A stretch of DNA of 32,375 nt from Anaerolineales bacterium (GTDB lineage: Bacteria; Chloroflexota; Anaerolineae; Anaerolineales; Villigracilaceae): the NCBI GenBank assembly GCA_020060625.1, contig JAGUZU010000094.1:1-32375 (forward strand), in the 5' to 3' direction. Both the position numbers and the translations under genes were made by a program. The notes under the pieces are model-generated. The model had not been told where the DNA came from. It made no database searches and saw nothing but the letters and a program-made list of their open reading frames with translations. Positions 1-7,471 of this stretch are shown piece by piece (positions within the stretch are counted from its first letter, which is position 1; each line of letters starts with the position of its first letter).

Positions 1-93
1 ATAGTATTGCTCTGTAAAAACTACGCCTACCGCGAAGATTTTGCGCGTAGGTCGGATTGCCAATCCGACTTACTTTGGCTGCGGCTTGCCGCG
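1..93. repeat. Dispersed palindromic repeat, left copy
   Basis: Bases 1-93 recur exactly at 32280-32372 in the same orientation. Inside are two nested hairpins: CTACGC (21-26) pairs with GCGTAG (45-50), and a perfect 9-bp palindrome GTCGGATTG/CAATCCGAC lies at 51-69 with a one-base centre. The short length, lack of coding and strong palindromes fit a REP/MITE-like intergenic repeat. The copies diverge at base 94 (t versus c), so this is two separate copies and not a wrapped circular end. Confidence 0.85.
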
Positions 94-100
94 TTATGCC

Positions 101-234
101 ATCCCTTCGGGATTAGGATGTCGGCGCAGACGGTCGTTAGAATCCTGTCATCCCTTCGGGATTGTTGCCCGTCATCGCAAGTGAAGTTGGTCAAGTAGCG
201 AGTGTACCGAGACCAACGGAGCGAAGCAATGACG
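101..234. repeat. REP-like hairpin cluster upstream of the first gene
   Basis: The hairpin word ATCCCTTCGGGAT occurs at 101-113 and again at 150-162. A larger imperfect inverted repeat follows: CGTCATCGC (170-178) against GCAATGACG (226-234), with inner arms GTTGGTC (186-192) and GACCAAC (211-217). No gene is visible in 1-289. A weak -10-like TATAAG lies at 255-260, but no -35 is seen, so the promoter of the downstream operon remains unplaced. Confidence 0.6.
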
Positions 235-289
235 AAGACTAACAACCCAACGAATATAAGACTAAAAGACCAGCAAACTAGGAGACCAC

Positions 290-2719
290 ATGGAATTTCC
301 ATCGCAGGCGCAGGTTGTCATCATTGGCGGGGGCGTGGGTGGGGCGAGCATTGCGTATCATCTGACGCTCATGGGCTGGAAGGATGTGGTCATCGTTGAA
401 AAGCACGAACTGACGGCGGGATCAACGTGGCATTCGGCGGGGCTGGTCGGACAGATGCGCTCGGACGCAAACCTGACCCGCATGATGCACTACAGCACGG
501 ACTTATACCGCAGCCTCAAAGCCGAAACTGGACAGGATACTTCGTGGCGCGAAGTCGGCGGGATTCGCCTCGCTTCGTCCGCGGAACGGATGGAGGAAAC
601 CAAGCGCCTCGTCGGACTCGCCCGATCCTTTGGCGTACCCATGGAGTTGATCTCCCCCAAAGAAGCGCAGGATATGTTCCCGCTGATGGACATCAAAGGA
701 GTGGTCGGCGCGGCGTACACTCCCAACGACGGCAGCATTGACCCGACCGGTCTCACCAACGCGCTTGCCGTCGGCGCGAAAAAGCGCGGGGCGCAGATTC
801 TGACCGGGACAACGGTAACAGGCATCAACGTCAGGAACGGACGCGTGCATGAAGTCGTCACCGATAAAGGCGCGATCAAGACCGAGGTCGTCGTCAACGC
901 TTCGGGGATGTGGGGACGCGAGATTGGAAAAATGGTTGGGCTGAATCTGCCGGTCGTCCCGATGGCGCATCTTTACATCATGACCAAACCCATCGAAGGC
1001 GTGACAAACAAATTCCCGAATCTGCGCGATCCTGATTTATTGGTTTATTGGCGTGAGGAGGTTGGCGGTCTTATCACCGGCGGATATGAACGCCAGCCCG
1101 CCACGTTTGGGTTGAACGGCATCCCGAAGGATTTCAAATATCAATTGCTCGCGCCGGATTGGGAACGCTTCACGCCGCTGATGGAAAATTCGATCCGCCG
1201 CGTGCCTGCAATTGAAGGCGCGGAAGTGGTGAAACTGCTGAACGGTCCCGAAGGCTTTACGCCCGACGGTGAATTTTTACTCGGACCGACATCCGTCAAA
1301 GGGTTCTGGGTGGCGTGTGCATTCTGCGCTCACGGGCTGGCGGGCGCGGGCGGCATCGGCAAGGTGATGGCGGAGTGGATCATTGACGGCAATCCCGAAT
1401 GGGACGTCTGGCGGCTGGATGTGCGGCGCTTCGGTCCCAATTACAACAGCCTCGATTACACCGTCGCGCGCACGTTTGAAACGTACACCCAATATTACGA
1501 CATCCACTTCCCCGGCGAAGAGCGCTTGTCGAAACGCGGCGCGCGCGTCTCCCCCACTTATTTCAGGCTGCGCGACCTCGGCTGTCACTTCGGCGAGAAG
1601 ATGGGCTGGGAACGCCCGAACTGGTTCAAAAAATACGAAGAACTTGCCACGCACGGACACGAACCGAAGGGTTGGGCGCGGCACAACTGGTCGCGCGCGA
1701 TTGGCTACGAACACCTGATGACGCGCGAGAACGCGGGACTCTTCGATGAAACATCCTTCAACAAATTTGAAGTGCGCGGACCAGGCGCGTTGAAATTTCT
1801 CAACTACGTCTGCGCCAATCAAATTGATGTACCAATCGGTAGCCTTGTCTACACGCAAGCGCTCAACAAACGCGGTGGCATCGAGTGCGATTTCACGGTC
1901 ACGCGGCTGGCGGAGGATCGCTTCTTCATCGTCACTGGCACGGCGTTCGGGCAGCATGATATGTCGTGGCTGTCGCTTCAAATGCCCGAGGATGGTAGCG
2001 TAACCATCGAAGACGTCGGCTCGAACTATGCCTGCATCGGTCTGTGGGGACCGAAGGCGCGCAAGATTCTGGAAAAAGTGACCAGCGACGATGTCTCGAA
2101 CGCGGGATTCCCATACATGACCTCGAAGCGCATCACGGTTGGAGATGTCCCCGTTCTCGCTTCACGCGTGACCTATGTCGGCGAGCTCGGCTGGGAGTTT
2201 TACTCCCCGATGGAGTACGGTCTGCGACTGTGGGATACGCTTTGGGAAGCAGGCACACCCGAAGGCATGGTGGCGGGCGGTTACAAAGCCATTGACACGC
2301 TCCGCCTCGAAAAAGGATATCGCTATTGGAGCGGCGAAATTTCGCCGGACTACACCCCGTACGAAGCCGGTCTCGGTTTCGCGGTTAAACTCGACAAGCA
2401 GGATTTCATCGGCAAGGATGCGCTGGTCAAACAAAAAGCCGAAGGCATCAAGCAAAAACTCTGCACCATCACGCTCGACGACAACCGCACGATTGCGCTT
2501 GGCAAGGAACCCATCCGCGCGGACGGAAAGATCGTTGCCTGGGCGGCTTCGGGCGGATTCGGGTATTCGGCGGACAAGTCCATTGCGTATGCGTACCTGC
2601 CGATGGAACATGCCAAAGTCGGCACAAAACTGGAGATCGAATGCTTCGGCGAACAGGTCGGCGCGGAGGTGACTCCGTCTGTGCTGTGGGATCCAAAGGG
2701 CGAACGCATTAAAGCGTAG
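290..2719 (+). CDS. FAD-dependent dimethylglycine/sarcosine dehydrogenase family protein
   Basis: 809 aa, the size and domain order of the DMGDH/SARDH family: an N-terminal DAO-type FAD domain, a middle FAO_M region, and a C-terminal GcvT-like aminomethyl/folate-binding half (about residues 440-800). The dinucleotide fold GGGVGG is at residues 13-18 and its acidic end is VIVEK near 34-38. STWHSAGL contains H48, at the place of the histidine that carries covalent FAD in characterised DMGDH. Known family members oxidatively demethylate N-methylglycines and pass the C1 unit to tetrahydrofolate; the substrate here is unknown. ATG 290 is preceded by AGGAGA at a good distance. It is first in a five-gene same-strand run with a choline-kinase-like protein, aldolase, aminotransferase and phosphatase, so the true substrate may be an N-methylated amino alcohol derivative (inference). 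Confidence 0.88.
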   Translation: MEFPSQAQVVIIGGGVGGASIAYHLTLMGWKDVVIVEKHELTAGSTWHSAGLVGQMRSDANLTRMMHYSTDLYRSLKAETGQDTSWREVGGIRLASSAERMEETKRLVGLARSFGVPMELISPKEAQDMFPLMDIKGVVGAAYTPNDGSIDPTGLTNALAVGAKKRGAQILTGTTVTGINVRNGRVHEVVTDKGAIKTEVVVNASGMWGREIGKMVGLNLPVVPMAHLYIMTKPIEGVTNKFPNLRDPDLLVYWREEVGGLITGGYERQPATFGLNGIPKDFKYQLLAPDWERFTPLMENSIRRVPAIEGAEVVKLLNGPEGFTPDGEFLLGPTSVKGFWVACAFCAHGLAGAGGIGKVMAEWIIDGNPEWDVWRLDVRRFGPNYNSLDYTVARTFETYTQYYDIHFPGEERLSKRGARVSPTYFRLRDLGCHFGEKMGWERPNWFKKYEELATHGHEPKGWARHNWSRAIGYEHLMTRENAGLFDETSFNKFEVRGPGALKFLNYVCANQIDVPIGSLVYTQALNKRGGIECDFTVTRLAEDRFFIVTGTAFGQHDMSWLSLQMPEDGSVTIEDVGSNYACIGLWGPKARKILEKVTSDDVSNAGFPYMTSKRITVGDVPVLASRVTYVGELGWEFYSPMEYGLRLWDTLWEAGTPEGMVAGGYKAIDTLRLEKGYRYWSGEISPDYTPYEAGLGFAVKLDKQDFIGKDALVKQKAEGIKQKLCTITLDDNRTIALGKEPIRADGKIVAWAASGGFGYSADKSIAYAYLPMEHAKVGTKLEIECFGEQVGAEVTPSVLWDPKGERIKA

Positions 2720-2751
2720 CAAAAAACTTTAATGAAAAGGAGCAACGTCCG

Positions 2752-3705
2752 ATGAATTTAACGCTTGCCATCGATAAAGCCATCGCCAAGGTTCCGTTTC
2801 TGGCGGAGTCAAAGAACATCAAGAAGATTCCGCTCAGCGGAGGAATCACCAACTTGAATTTCAAGATCGAGGCGGACGGCAAAGCCTACGTCATCCGGCT
2901 GGCAGGCGAAGGCACGGACATGCTCGGAATCAAACGCGATGTCGAGCATGAGGCGAACAAAGCTGCTGGCGAGTTGGGGATTGCGCCGGAGATCATGTAC
3001 TTCATCGAACCCGAGGGTTACATCGTGACGCGCTTTATCAACGGCAAGCCGATCCCGCCCGACGTGATCAAGCAGCCCGATTACCTTGCGCGGGTGGCAA
3101 AAAAGATCCGCCTCTTTCACCGGCGCGGACCAAAGCTCGAAGGCGAGTTCAATGTCTTCCGCCGCGTCGAAATGCTGACCGATGTTTCAAAAAGAAACAA
3201 TTGCAAGTTCCCAAACGATTGGGATTGGATCATGCAAAAATTGCGCGAAGCCAAAACCGCTTTGGAGAAAGACCCCTACATCCCCACCCCCTGCCATGAC
3301 GACCTGCTCAACCTGAACTGGCTCGAAGAGGATGTACCCGGCGACATCGGCGAAATCCGCCTGCTGGATTGGGAATATGCAGGCATGGGCGACATCTTCT
3401 TCGACCTGGCGAACTTCTCGCACCATCACCGCTTGAACGAGGAACAAGTCCGCTTCTTCCTTAACGAGTATTTTGGCGACGTGACCCCAAAACATTATGC
3501 CCGCCTGAGGCTGATGTGGCCCATGTCCGAGCTGCACGAGGCGATGTGGGGAACAACGCAAACCGGCATCTCGAAACTGGAGGAGGATTTCCAGGGATAT
3601 GCCGATTTGTGGTTCGGGCGTTTCCGCCAGCACGTGACGGACTTCCGCTGGGAGCAGTGGCTGGAGGATGTGGCGTCTGCCAGGAAGAGGAAAGAGGAGA
3701 AGTGA
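2752..3705 (+). CDS. Choline/ethanolamine kinase-like phosphotransferase
   Basis: 317 aa, typical length of the APH/choline kinase fold. The catalytic loop is the Brenner-type motif HxDxxxxN: H182, D184, N189 in CHDDLLNLNW. The metal-binding DxD/DFG-equivalent follows as LLDWEYAGMGD (D206). An N-terminal lobe with GGITNLNFKI (30-39) resembles the nucleotide-binding turn SGGxTN of choline kinases. The family phosphorylates choline, ethanolamine or related amino alcohols with ATP; the substrate cannot be read from sequence. ATG 2752 has AAAGGAG upstream. It lies 32 nt after the FAD dehydrogenase, which suggests cotranscription. An alternative is a general aminoglycoside-phosphotransferase-fold small-molecule kinase. 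Confidence 0.85.
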   Translation: MNLTLAIDKAIAKVPFLAESKNIKKIPLSGGITNLNFKIEADGKAYVIRLAGEGTDMLGIKRDVEHEANKAAGELGIAPEIMYFIEPEGYIVTRFINGKPIPPDVIKQPDYLARVAKKIRLFHRRGPKLEGEFNVFRRVEMLTDVSKRNNCKFPNDWDWIMQKLREAKTALEKDPYIPTPCHDDLLNLNWLEEDVPGDIGEIRLLDWEYAGMGDIFFDLANFSHHHRLNEEQVRFFLNEYFGDVTPKHYARLRLMWPMSELHEAMWGTTQTGISKLEEDFQGYADLWFGRFRQHVTDFRWEQWLEDVASARKRKEEK

Positions 3706-3715
3706 AGCGTATATT

Positions 3716-3802
3716 GGAATCCTGAAGTTCTACTTCAGGATAGAACTTGCCAAATCCGAAAGTAGAACCTGCCAAATCCGAAAGTAGAACTTTCGGAATC
3801 CA
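3716..3802. repeat. 22-bp tandem repeat flanked by two hairpins
   Basis: A 22-bp unit beginning TAGAAC starts at 3741 and 3763, with a partial third copy at 3785. The array is flanked by two perfect 8-bp hairpins with 3-nt loops: CCTGAAGT/ACTTCAGG (3721-3739, loop TCT) and CCGAAAGT/ACTTTCGG (3778-3796, loop AGA). The two hairpins are also roughly complementary to each other. It separates the kinase and aldolase genes and has no T-run, so it looks like a REP element or an mRNA processing/stability structure rather than a classic terminator. Confidence 0.7.
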
Positions 3803-3835
3803 TTGCTCAATAACCATCCAACAAAAGGAGAAAAC

Positions 3836-4711
3836 ATGTCCATCGTAAACGCAAAGGAAATCATGGTCAAGGCGGCGAAGAACAAGTATGCCGTGGGCGC
3901 ATTCAACATCACCGACCTGCTTCAATTCGAAGCGGTCATTGATGCCGCCGTCGAAACCAAATCCCCCGTCATCGTGCAGACTTCGGTCAAGCCGTCCAAG
4001 TTCCTCGGGACGAACATGATGGTGGCGATCTACCGCACGCTGGCGGAGTCGGCTCCTGTGCCGGTCTGCCTGCACCTCGATCACTGCACCGAAATTGACT
4101 ACTGCAAGAAGTGCGCGGACGCAGGCTACACCAACATCATGATTGATGCCTCCAAACAAGCCTACGAAGAGAACATCCGCCAGACGAAGGAGGTGGTGGA
4201 TTACTGTCACAGCGTTGGGAACATTTCGGTCGAGGGGGAGTTGGGAACGGTCGGGGGTGTCGAAGACCAGGTCAAGGTCGCGGAGGACGAAGCGCAGTTG
4301 GCAAATCCACAGCAGGCTGTCGAGTTCGTCGAACGCACGGGCGTGGACATCTTCGCGCCCGCCATCGGCACCGCGCACGGCGTGTACAAGACCAAGAACC
4401 CGAAGGTGGATTTCGAGCGCATGGCAACCATCCACAAGATGCTGAACGGGGACGGCATCAAGACCCCGCTGGTCGTCCACGGCGGGACGGGCCTGCCCGA
4501 CGATTACATCGAGAAACTGCTGGCTGCCGGCGGCGCGAAGTTCAACGTGTCCACCGAATTGAAGCACACGCTCATCGACGCCAAATGGGAATACATCAAT
4601 GCGCACCGCGACGAATACGATCCCGGCAAACTGGACGCCTTCGTCCGCGATGCGACGCGCAAGGCGGTGATGCACTGGATGGAGAAGTTGGGAAGCGTCG
4701 GGAAGGCGTAG
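3836..4711 (+). CDS. Class II (zinc) fructose-bisphosphate aldolase family protein
   Basis: 291 aa. The class II aldolase signature is complete: LHLDHC with catalytic D82 and zinc ligand H83, EGELG near 133-137, GTAHG with zinc ligand H181, and VVHGGTG with zinc ligand H215. The family makes or cleaves ketose 1-phosphates or 1,6-bisphosphates to DHAP plus an aldehyde (FbaA, GatY, KbaY, IolJ). It could be the housekeeping fructose-bisphosphate aldolase, but its place between a choline-kinase-like gene and a HisC-like aminotransferase leaves a specialised DHAP-type aldol reaction possible. I chose ATG 3836 because AAAGGAG lies just upstream and the protein then starts as family members do; an in-frame ATG at 3803 would add 11 residues without a ribosome site. 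Confidence 0.88.
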   Translation: MSIVNAKEIMVKAAKNKYAVGAFNITDLLQFEAVIDAAVETKSPVIVQTSVKPSKFLGTNMMVAIYRTLAESAPVPVCLHLDHCTEIDYCKKCADAGYTNIMIDASKQAYEENIRQTKEVVDYCHSVGNISVEGELGTVGGVEDQVKVAEDEAQLANPQQAVEFVERTGVDIFAPAIGTAHGVYKTKNPKVDFERMATIHKMLNGDGIKTPLVVHGGTGLPDDYIEKLLAAGGAKFNVSTELKHTLIDAKWEYINAHRDEYDPGKLDAFVRDATRKAVMHWMEKLGSVGKA

Positions 4712-4803
4712 GGGCAGGTAGACAAGGTACACAGGTAGACAAGTAAACAGGTAAACACATCGCTCCTTGTGTACTTGTGTACGTGTGTACCTGTATACTC
4801 ATT
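4712..4803. repeat. Low-complexity imperfect hairpin between genes
   Basis: The spacer is built from degenerate words such as ACAGGTA, ACAAGTA, TTGTGTAC and GTGTACCTG. Its left half (ACAGGTAGACAAG-like) is roughly the reverse complement of its right half (CTTGTGTACTTGTGTAC-like), so the transcript can fold into a long imperfect hairpin. There is no T-run and no open reading frame. The style resembles the atpA-atpG spacer at 22823-22921. Confidence 0.5.
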
Positions 4804-4829
4804 CACACACTAAAACACAGGAGTAACGC

Positions 4830-5936
4830 ATGAAACAAATCGAAGAATATTACGCCCCATGGGTGAAGGGTATTCCGATGTACATCTCGGCGCACATCGA
4901 AAAGGCATGGCGCGATCCAAAACTGCATCGCATGATGTCCAACGAGAATCCCCTGCCGCCTTCCGACAAAGTGCTGGATGCGATGTTCAAATACGCAAAG
5001 ATGGCGAACCGCTACCCCGACCAGGGGCTGATTGTCCGCAGTAAGATCGCCGAGCTCAACAACGTGGACGGTCCCGAAAACGTGATGATCGGCAACGGAT
5101 CGAGCGAAGTTTACGACAACATCTTCCGCATGTTCATCGTCCCCCAGCAGGATGAGGTCATCCAGCATACGCCATGCTTCGGCATCTATCAACTGCGCGG
5201 GACGCTGCTCGGCGCGAAGATGGTCAATGTGCCGATGATCTACAAGGACAACCTCCTGCGCTTCGACCCCGACGGGATTTTGAACGCCATCACCGACAAG
5301 ACCAAGATCATCGTGGTCGCCAACCCGAACAACCCGACCGGCAACTTCATGGCGGCGGAGCATTTCGTCCGCATCGCCGAAACGGGCATCCCCTTCGTCA
5401 TTGACGAGGCGTACGTTGAATATTCCGGGCTGGGCATGTCACAGGTGCAGTTGACAAAAAAATACAAGAATGTCCTCATCACCCGCACGCTCTCGAAGGC
5501 GTACGGTCTCGCAGGGATGCGCTTCGGCTACACCATCGCGCACAAGGATGTGATCGCGCAGATCTCCGGCTCGCTTCTTCCCTGGAACGTCGGGACGATT
5601 CCGATGTGGGCGGCGCTGGCGGCGTTTGAAGATCAGGAGGGACTCGCCGAACGCGTCAAATTTAACAACGAGGCTGTGGACTTCATCACCGAATCTTTGA
5701 GCGTCATCCCCGGCTTGGTGATCTTCCCGTCCAAATCCAATTACATCCTGTTCGACTGCGGCGGGACGGGCAAGACCGGCAAGGAAGTTCTCGCTTTCGC
5801 CGAAACCAAGGGCATCATCCTGCGCGGCGAGAGCAAGAAATACGGCAGCGATGGCTGGTTCCGCGTAACGATTGGGACGAAGGAAGAAAACGAGTTGTTC
5901 GTGAATACCGTGTTGGAGTTTTTTGGGATGAAATAA
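4830..5936 (+). CDS. HisC-like PLP aminotransferase (class I/II)
   Basis: 368 aa, normal for histidinol-phosphate aminotransferase and threonine-phosphate decarboxylase relatives. Fold type I motifs are all present: NENPLPP near 39-45, GNGSSEVYDNI near 88-98, ANPNNPTG at 164-171, DEAYVEY at 192-198, and the PLP lysine K223 in TLSKAYGLAGMRFGY. The substrate may be histidinol phosphate or another phosphorylated amine; no other his or cobalamin gene is nearby. Its neighbours (choline-kinase-like, aldolase, phosphatase) suggest a phosphorylated amino alcohol or amino sugar. ATG 4830 follows CAGGAG with good spacing. Calling it hisC on family similarity alone would be unsafe. Confidence 0.82.
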   Translation: MKQIEEYYAPWVKGIPMYISAHIEKAWRDPKLHRMMSNENPLPPSDKVLDAMFKYAKMANRYPDQGLIVRSKIAELNNVDGPENVMIGNGSSEVYDNIFRMFIVPQQDEVIQHTPCFGIYQLRGTLLGAKMVNVPMIYKDNLLRFDPDGILNAITDKTKIIVVANPNNPTGNFMAAEHFVRIAETGIPFVIDEAYVEYSGLGMSQVQLTKKYKNVLITRTLSKAYGLAGMRFGYTIAHKDVIAQISGSLLPWNVGTIPMWAALAAFEDQEGLAERVKFNNEAVDFITESLSVIPGLVIFPSKSNYILFDCGGTGKTGKEVLAFAETKGIILRGESKKYGSDGWFRVTIGTKEENELFVNTVLEFFGMK

Positions 5937-6020
5937 TGTCATTGCGAGTGGCGCCCCGCGCCACGAAGCAATCCCCCGGCATGAGGAGATTGCTTCGTCG
6001 CTTCGCTCCTCGCAACGACA
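5937..6020. repeat. Inverted-repeat (MITE/REP-like) element after the aminotransferase
   Basis: Directly after the aminotransferase stop lies a long inverted repeat. The left arm starts TGTCATTGCGAG and ends GAAGCAATC; the right arm starts GATTGCTTCG and ends CTCGCAACGACA. The words 'CATTGCGAG...GAAGCAATC' are, from memory, common in dispersed intergenic repeats of many environmental bacterial genomes. It happens to be open in the frame of the next gene, producing a false 32-residue N-terminal extension. Confidence 0.75.
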
Positions 6021-6031
6021 TGGAGGCTATT

Positions 6032-6787
6032 ATGACAATCAAAGCAGTGTTCTTCGACCAGGACGGCGTCATCATAGACACCGAACGCGACGGTCATCGC
6101 GTGTCGTTCAACATGACCTTCAAGGAATTCGGCTTCACCGACGAGTGGGACGTGGAGTATTACCACGAACTGCTCCAAGTCGGCGGCGGCAAAGAACGCA
6201 TGAAGCACCACTGGAAGACGAAGGGCTTTTCCAAGCAGCTGAGCGAAGAGGAGATTGACTCGCTCGTCAAGGAGATGCACAAGCGCAAGACTACGCTCTT
6301 CGTGGAATTGATCGAGACCGGGAAACTGCCGCTCCGCCCGGGCATTCATCGGTTCATGAAAGAGGCGCTGGAGGCAGGCTTGAAGATAGCGGTCTGCACC
6401 ACGTCCAATGAACAGGCGGCGAAGGCGATCACCGAAAAAGTCCTGTCCGATATCAAATTCGAACTGGTGCTGGCGGGCGATGTGGTCAGCAAAAAGAAGC
6501 CCGATCCCGAAATCTACAACCTTGCCCTGTCGAAGCTGGGGTTGCAGCCCGATGAAGTGTTCGTGGTGGAGGATTCAAAGAATGGACTGGCGGCGGCAAA
6601 GGCGGCGGGCTTGAAGACCATCGTCACCACCAACCACTACACCGAAAAGGAAGATGTCAGCGCGGGCGATGTGATTGTCTCATGCCTGGGCGACGCGGAC
6701 GTGGAGAAAGCCGAAATGCGCAAAGGCGAAATCAAAGACTTCGACGGCGTGGTTCATGTAAAACAATTGACGGGGTTGTTCGGATAA
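6032..6787 (+). CDS. HAD-superfamily phosphatase, CbbY/beta-phosphoglucomutase-like
   Basis: 251 aa. Motif I is FFDQDGVIIDTE with nucleophile D9 and acid/base D11; motif II is the CTTSN region; motif III is the KKKPDPEIY lysine; motif IV is VVEDSKNGLAAA. An alpha-helical cap sits between motifs I and II (about 20-95), as in subfamily IA variant 3 enzymes (CbbY, phosphoglycolate or sugar-phosphate phosphatases). The start at 6032 is preferred: GGAGG lies 9 nt upstream and the protein begins MTIKAVFFDQDG. An in-frame ATG at 5936 would translate the repeat at 5937-6020. It is probably the last gene of the 290-6787 run, where it may dephosphorylate the pathway product (inference); a terminator follows. 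Confidence 0.85.
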   Translation: MTIKAVFFDQDGVIIDTERDGHRVSFNMTFKEFGFTDEWDVEYYHELLQVGGGKERMKHHWKTKGFSKQLSEEEIDSLVKEMHKRKTTLFVELIETGKLPLRPGIHRFMKEALEAGLKIAVCTTSNEQAAKAITEKVLSDIKFELVLAGDVVSKKKPDPEIYNLALSKLGLQPDEVFVVEDSKNGLAAAKAAGLKTIVTTNHYTEKEDVSAGDVIVSCLGDADVEKAEMRKGEIKDFDGVVHVKQLTGLFG

Positions 6788-6812
6788 AAAACCTGAAACA
6801 CCAGAACAAAGA

Positions 6813-6842
6813 GGGCGCGGAAATTCCACGCCCTTTTTGTTT
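6813..6842 (+). terminator. Rho-independent terminator after the HAD gene
   Basis: GGGCGCGG (6813-6820) pairs with CCACGCCC (6826-6833) apart from one C/A mismatch. The loop is AAATT and the run TTTTTGTTT follows. It would end the 290-6787 transcription unit. Confidence 0.75.
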
Positions 6843-6848
6843 GAAGGG

Positions 6849-6854
6849 TACAAT
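6849..6854 (+). promoter_or_regulatory. -10 box of a probable leaderless promoter (Nudix gene)
   Basis: TACAAT is followed by exactly 6 nt and then ATG 6861. With usual -10 to start-site spacing, transcription would begin at the A of ATG. No Shine-Dalgarno sequence is present, and no clear -35 is seen. Confidence 0.55.
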
Positions 6855-6860
6855 CAGGGC

Positions 6861-7409
6861 ATGGCAGACGAATTATTGGATGTTGTAGACGACGAAGACA
6901 ACGTCATCGGACGGGAGCTGCGTGACGCCGTCCACCAGCGCGGGTTCTGGCATCGCGGGGCGCATGTGTTCCTGTTCGATGCGGACGGGAGGATGCTCGT
7001 CCAAAAACGGAGCGCAAACCGTGACAACTCCCCTTCCCTGCTGGATTGCTCGGTGTCAGAGCACGTCAAGGCTGGAGAGACGTATCTCGAAGCGGCGATC
7101 CGTGGGATGAAAGAAGAGATGGGCGTGGAGGGCATCGAGATCGAACGATTGGCAAAATTCCGCATGAACTATGGAGTGAACGACAACGAGATCAGCGAGT
7201 TGTATACAGGCATGGTCAATCCCATGGACGTTCGATTCGACCCCGTTGAAATCGCGTCCGTTTCCTACGCCGGCGTGGATGAGTTGAAAAAACTTATGAC
7301 GGACGAGCCGGAAACGCTCTGCGGCTGGTTCGTCGAATTGCTCGATTTATACTTCAACGGAAAGGGGAAGATGCGGATTCTTTTCCAGCGGGGGGAAAAT
7401 GCCTGGTAA
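6861..7409 (+). CDS. Nudix hydrolase, isopentenyl-diphosphate-isomerase-like
   Basis: 182 aa. The Nudix helix is recognisable as AGETYLEAAIRGMKEEMGV: the glutamate pair and glycine of the EExG core are kept, but the canonical REU tract reads RGM and the first box glycine is E, as in the divergent boxes of IDI-like or YfcD-like Nudix proteins. WHRGAHVFLFDADGRMLVQKR at about residues 33-53 (quoted in part) is typical of this subgroup: HRGAHVFLF then LVQKRS. It may hydrolyse a nucleoside diphosphate derivative or isomerise isopentenyl diphosphate; the sequence does not decide. I chose ATG 6861, with a -10 box 6 nt upstream, over the in-frame ATG 6837 which lies inside the terminator region. Confidence 0.8.
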   Translation: MADELLDVVDDEDNVIGRELRDAVHQRGFWHRGAHVFLFDADGRMLVQKRSANRDNSPSLLDCSVSEHVKAGETYLEAAIRGMKEEMGVEGIEIERLAKFRMNYGVNDNEISELYTGMVNPMDVRFDPVEIASVSYAGVDELKKLMTDEPETLCGWFVELLDLYFNGKGKMRILFQRGENAW

Positions 7410-7428
7410 ACAGAATCAGGTAAAAATT

Positions 7429-7461
7429 AAGGGTGAGGCGTTTCCGTCTCACCCTTTTTGA
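7429..7461. terminator. Bidirectional terminator between convergent genes
   Basis: AAGGGTGAGGCG (7429-7440) pairs with CGTCTCACCCTT (7445-7456) over 12 bp with a single G-T wobble and loop TTTC. T-runs occur on both sides (TTTTTG on plus; TTAATTTTT on minus), so it can end both the Nudix gene and the lipoprotein gene. Confidence 0.85.
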
Positions 7462-7471
7462 TTCTTCGAGT

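Noticed and set aside
3741-3796. CRISPR-like array
   Set aside because: The 22-bp units are directly adjacent with no spacers, there are only two full copies, and no cas genes are present. It is a tandem repeat.
3461-4732. 423-residue open frame on the minus strand over the kinase end and aldolase
   Set aside because: It is antisense to two genes with complete motifs, crosses their spacer, and shows no recognisable domain. Long antisense frames are expected in GC-rich codons.
5936-6031. Upstream in-frame start of the HAD phosphatase
   Set aside because: The extra codons lie in an inverted repeat. GGAGG precedes ATG 6032, and the family starts directly before the FFDQDG motif.
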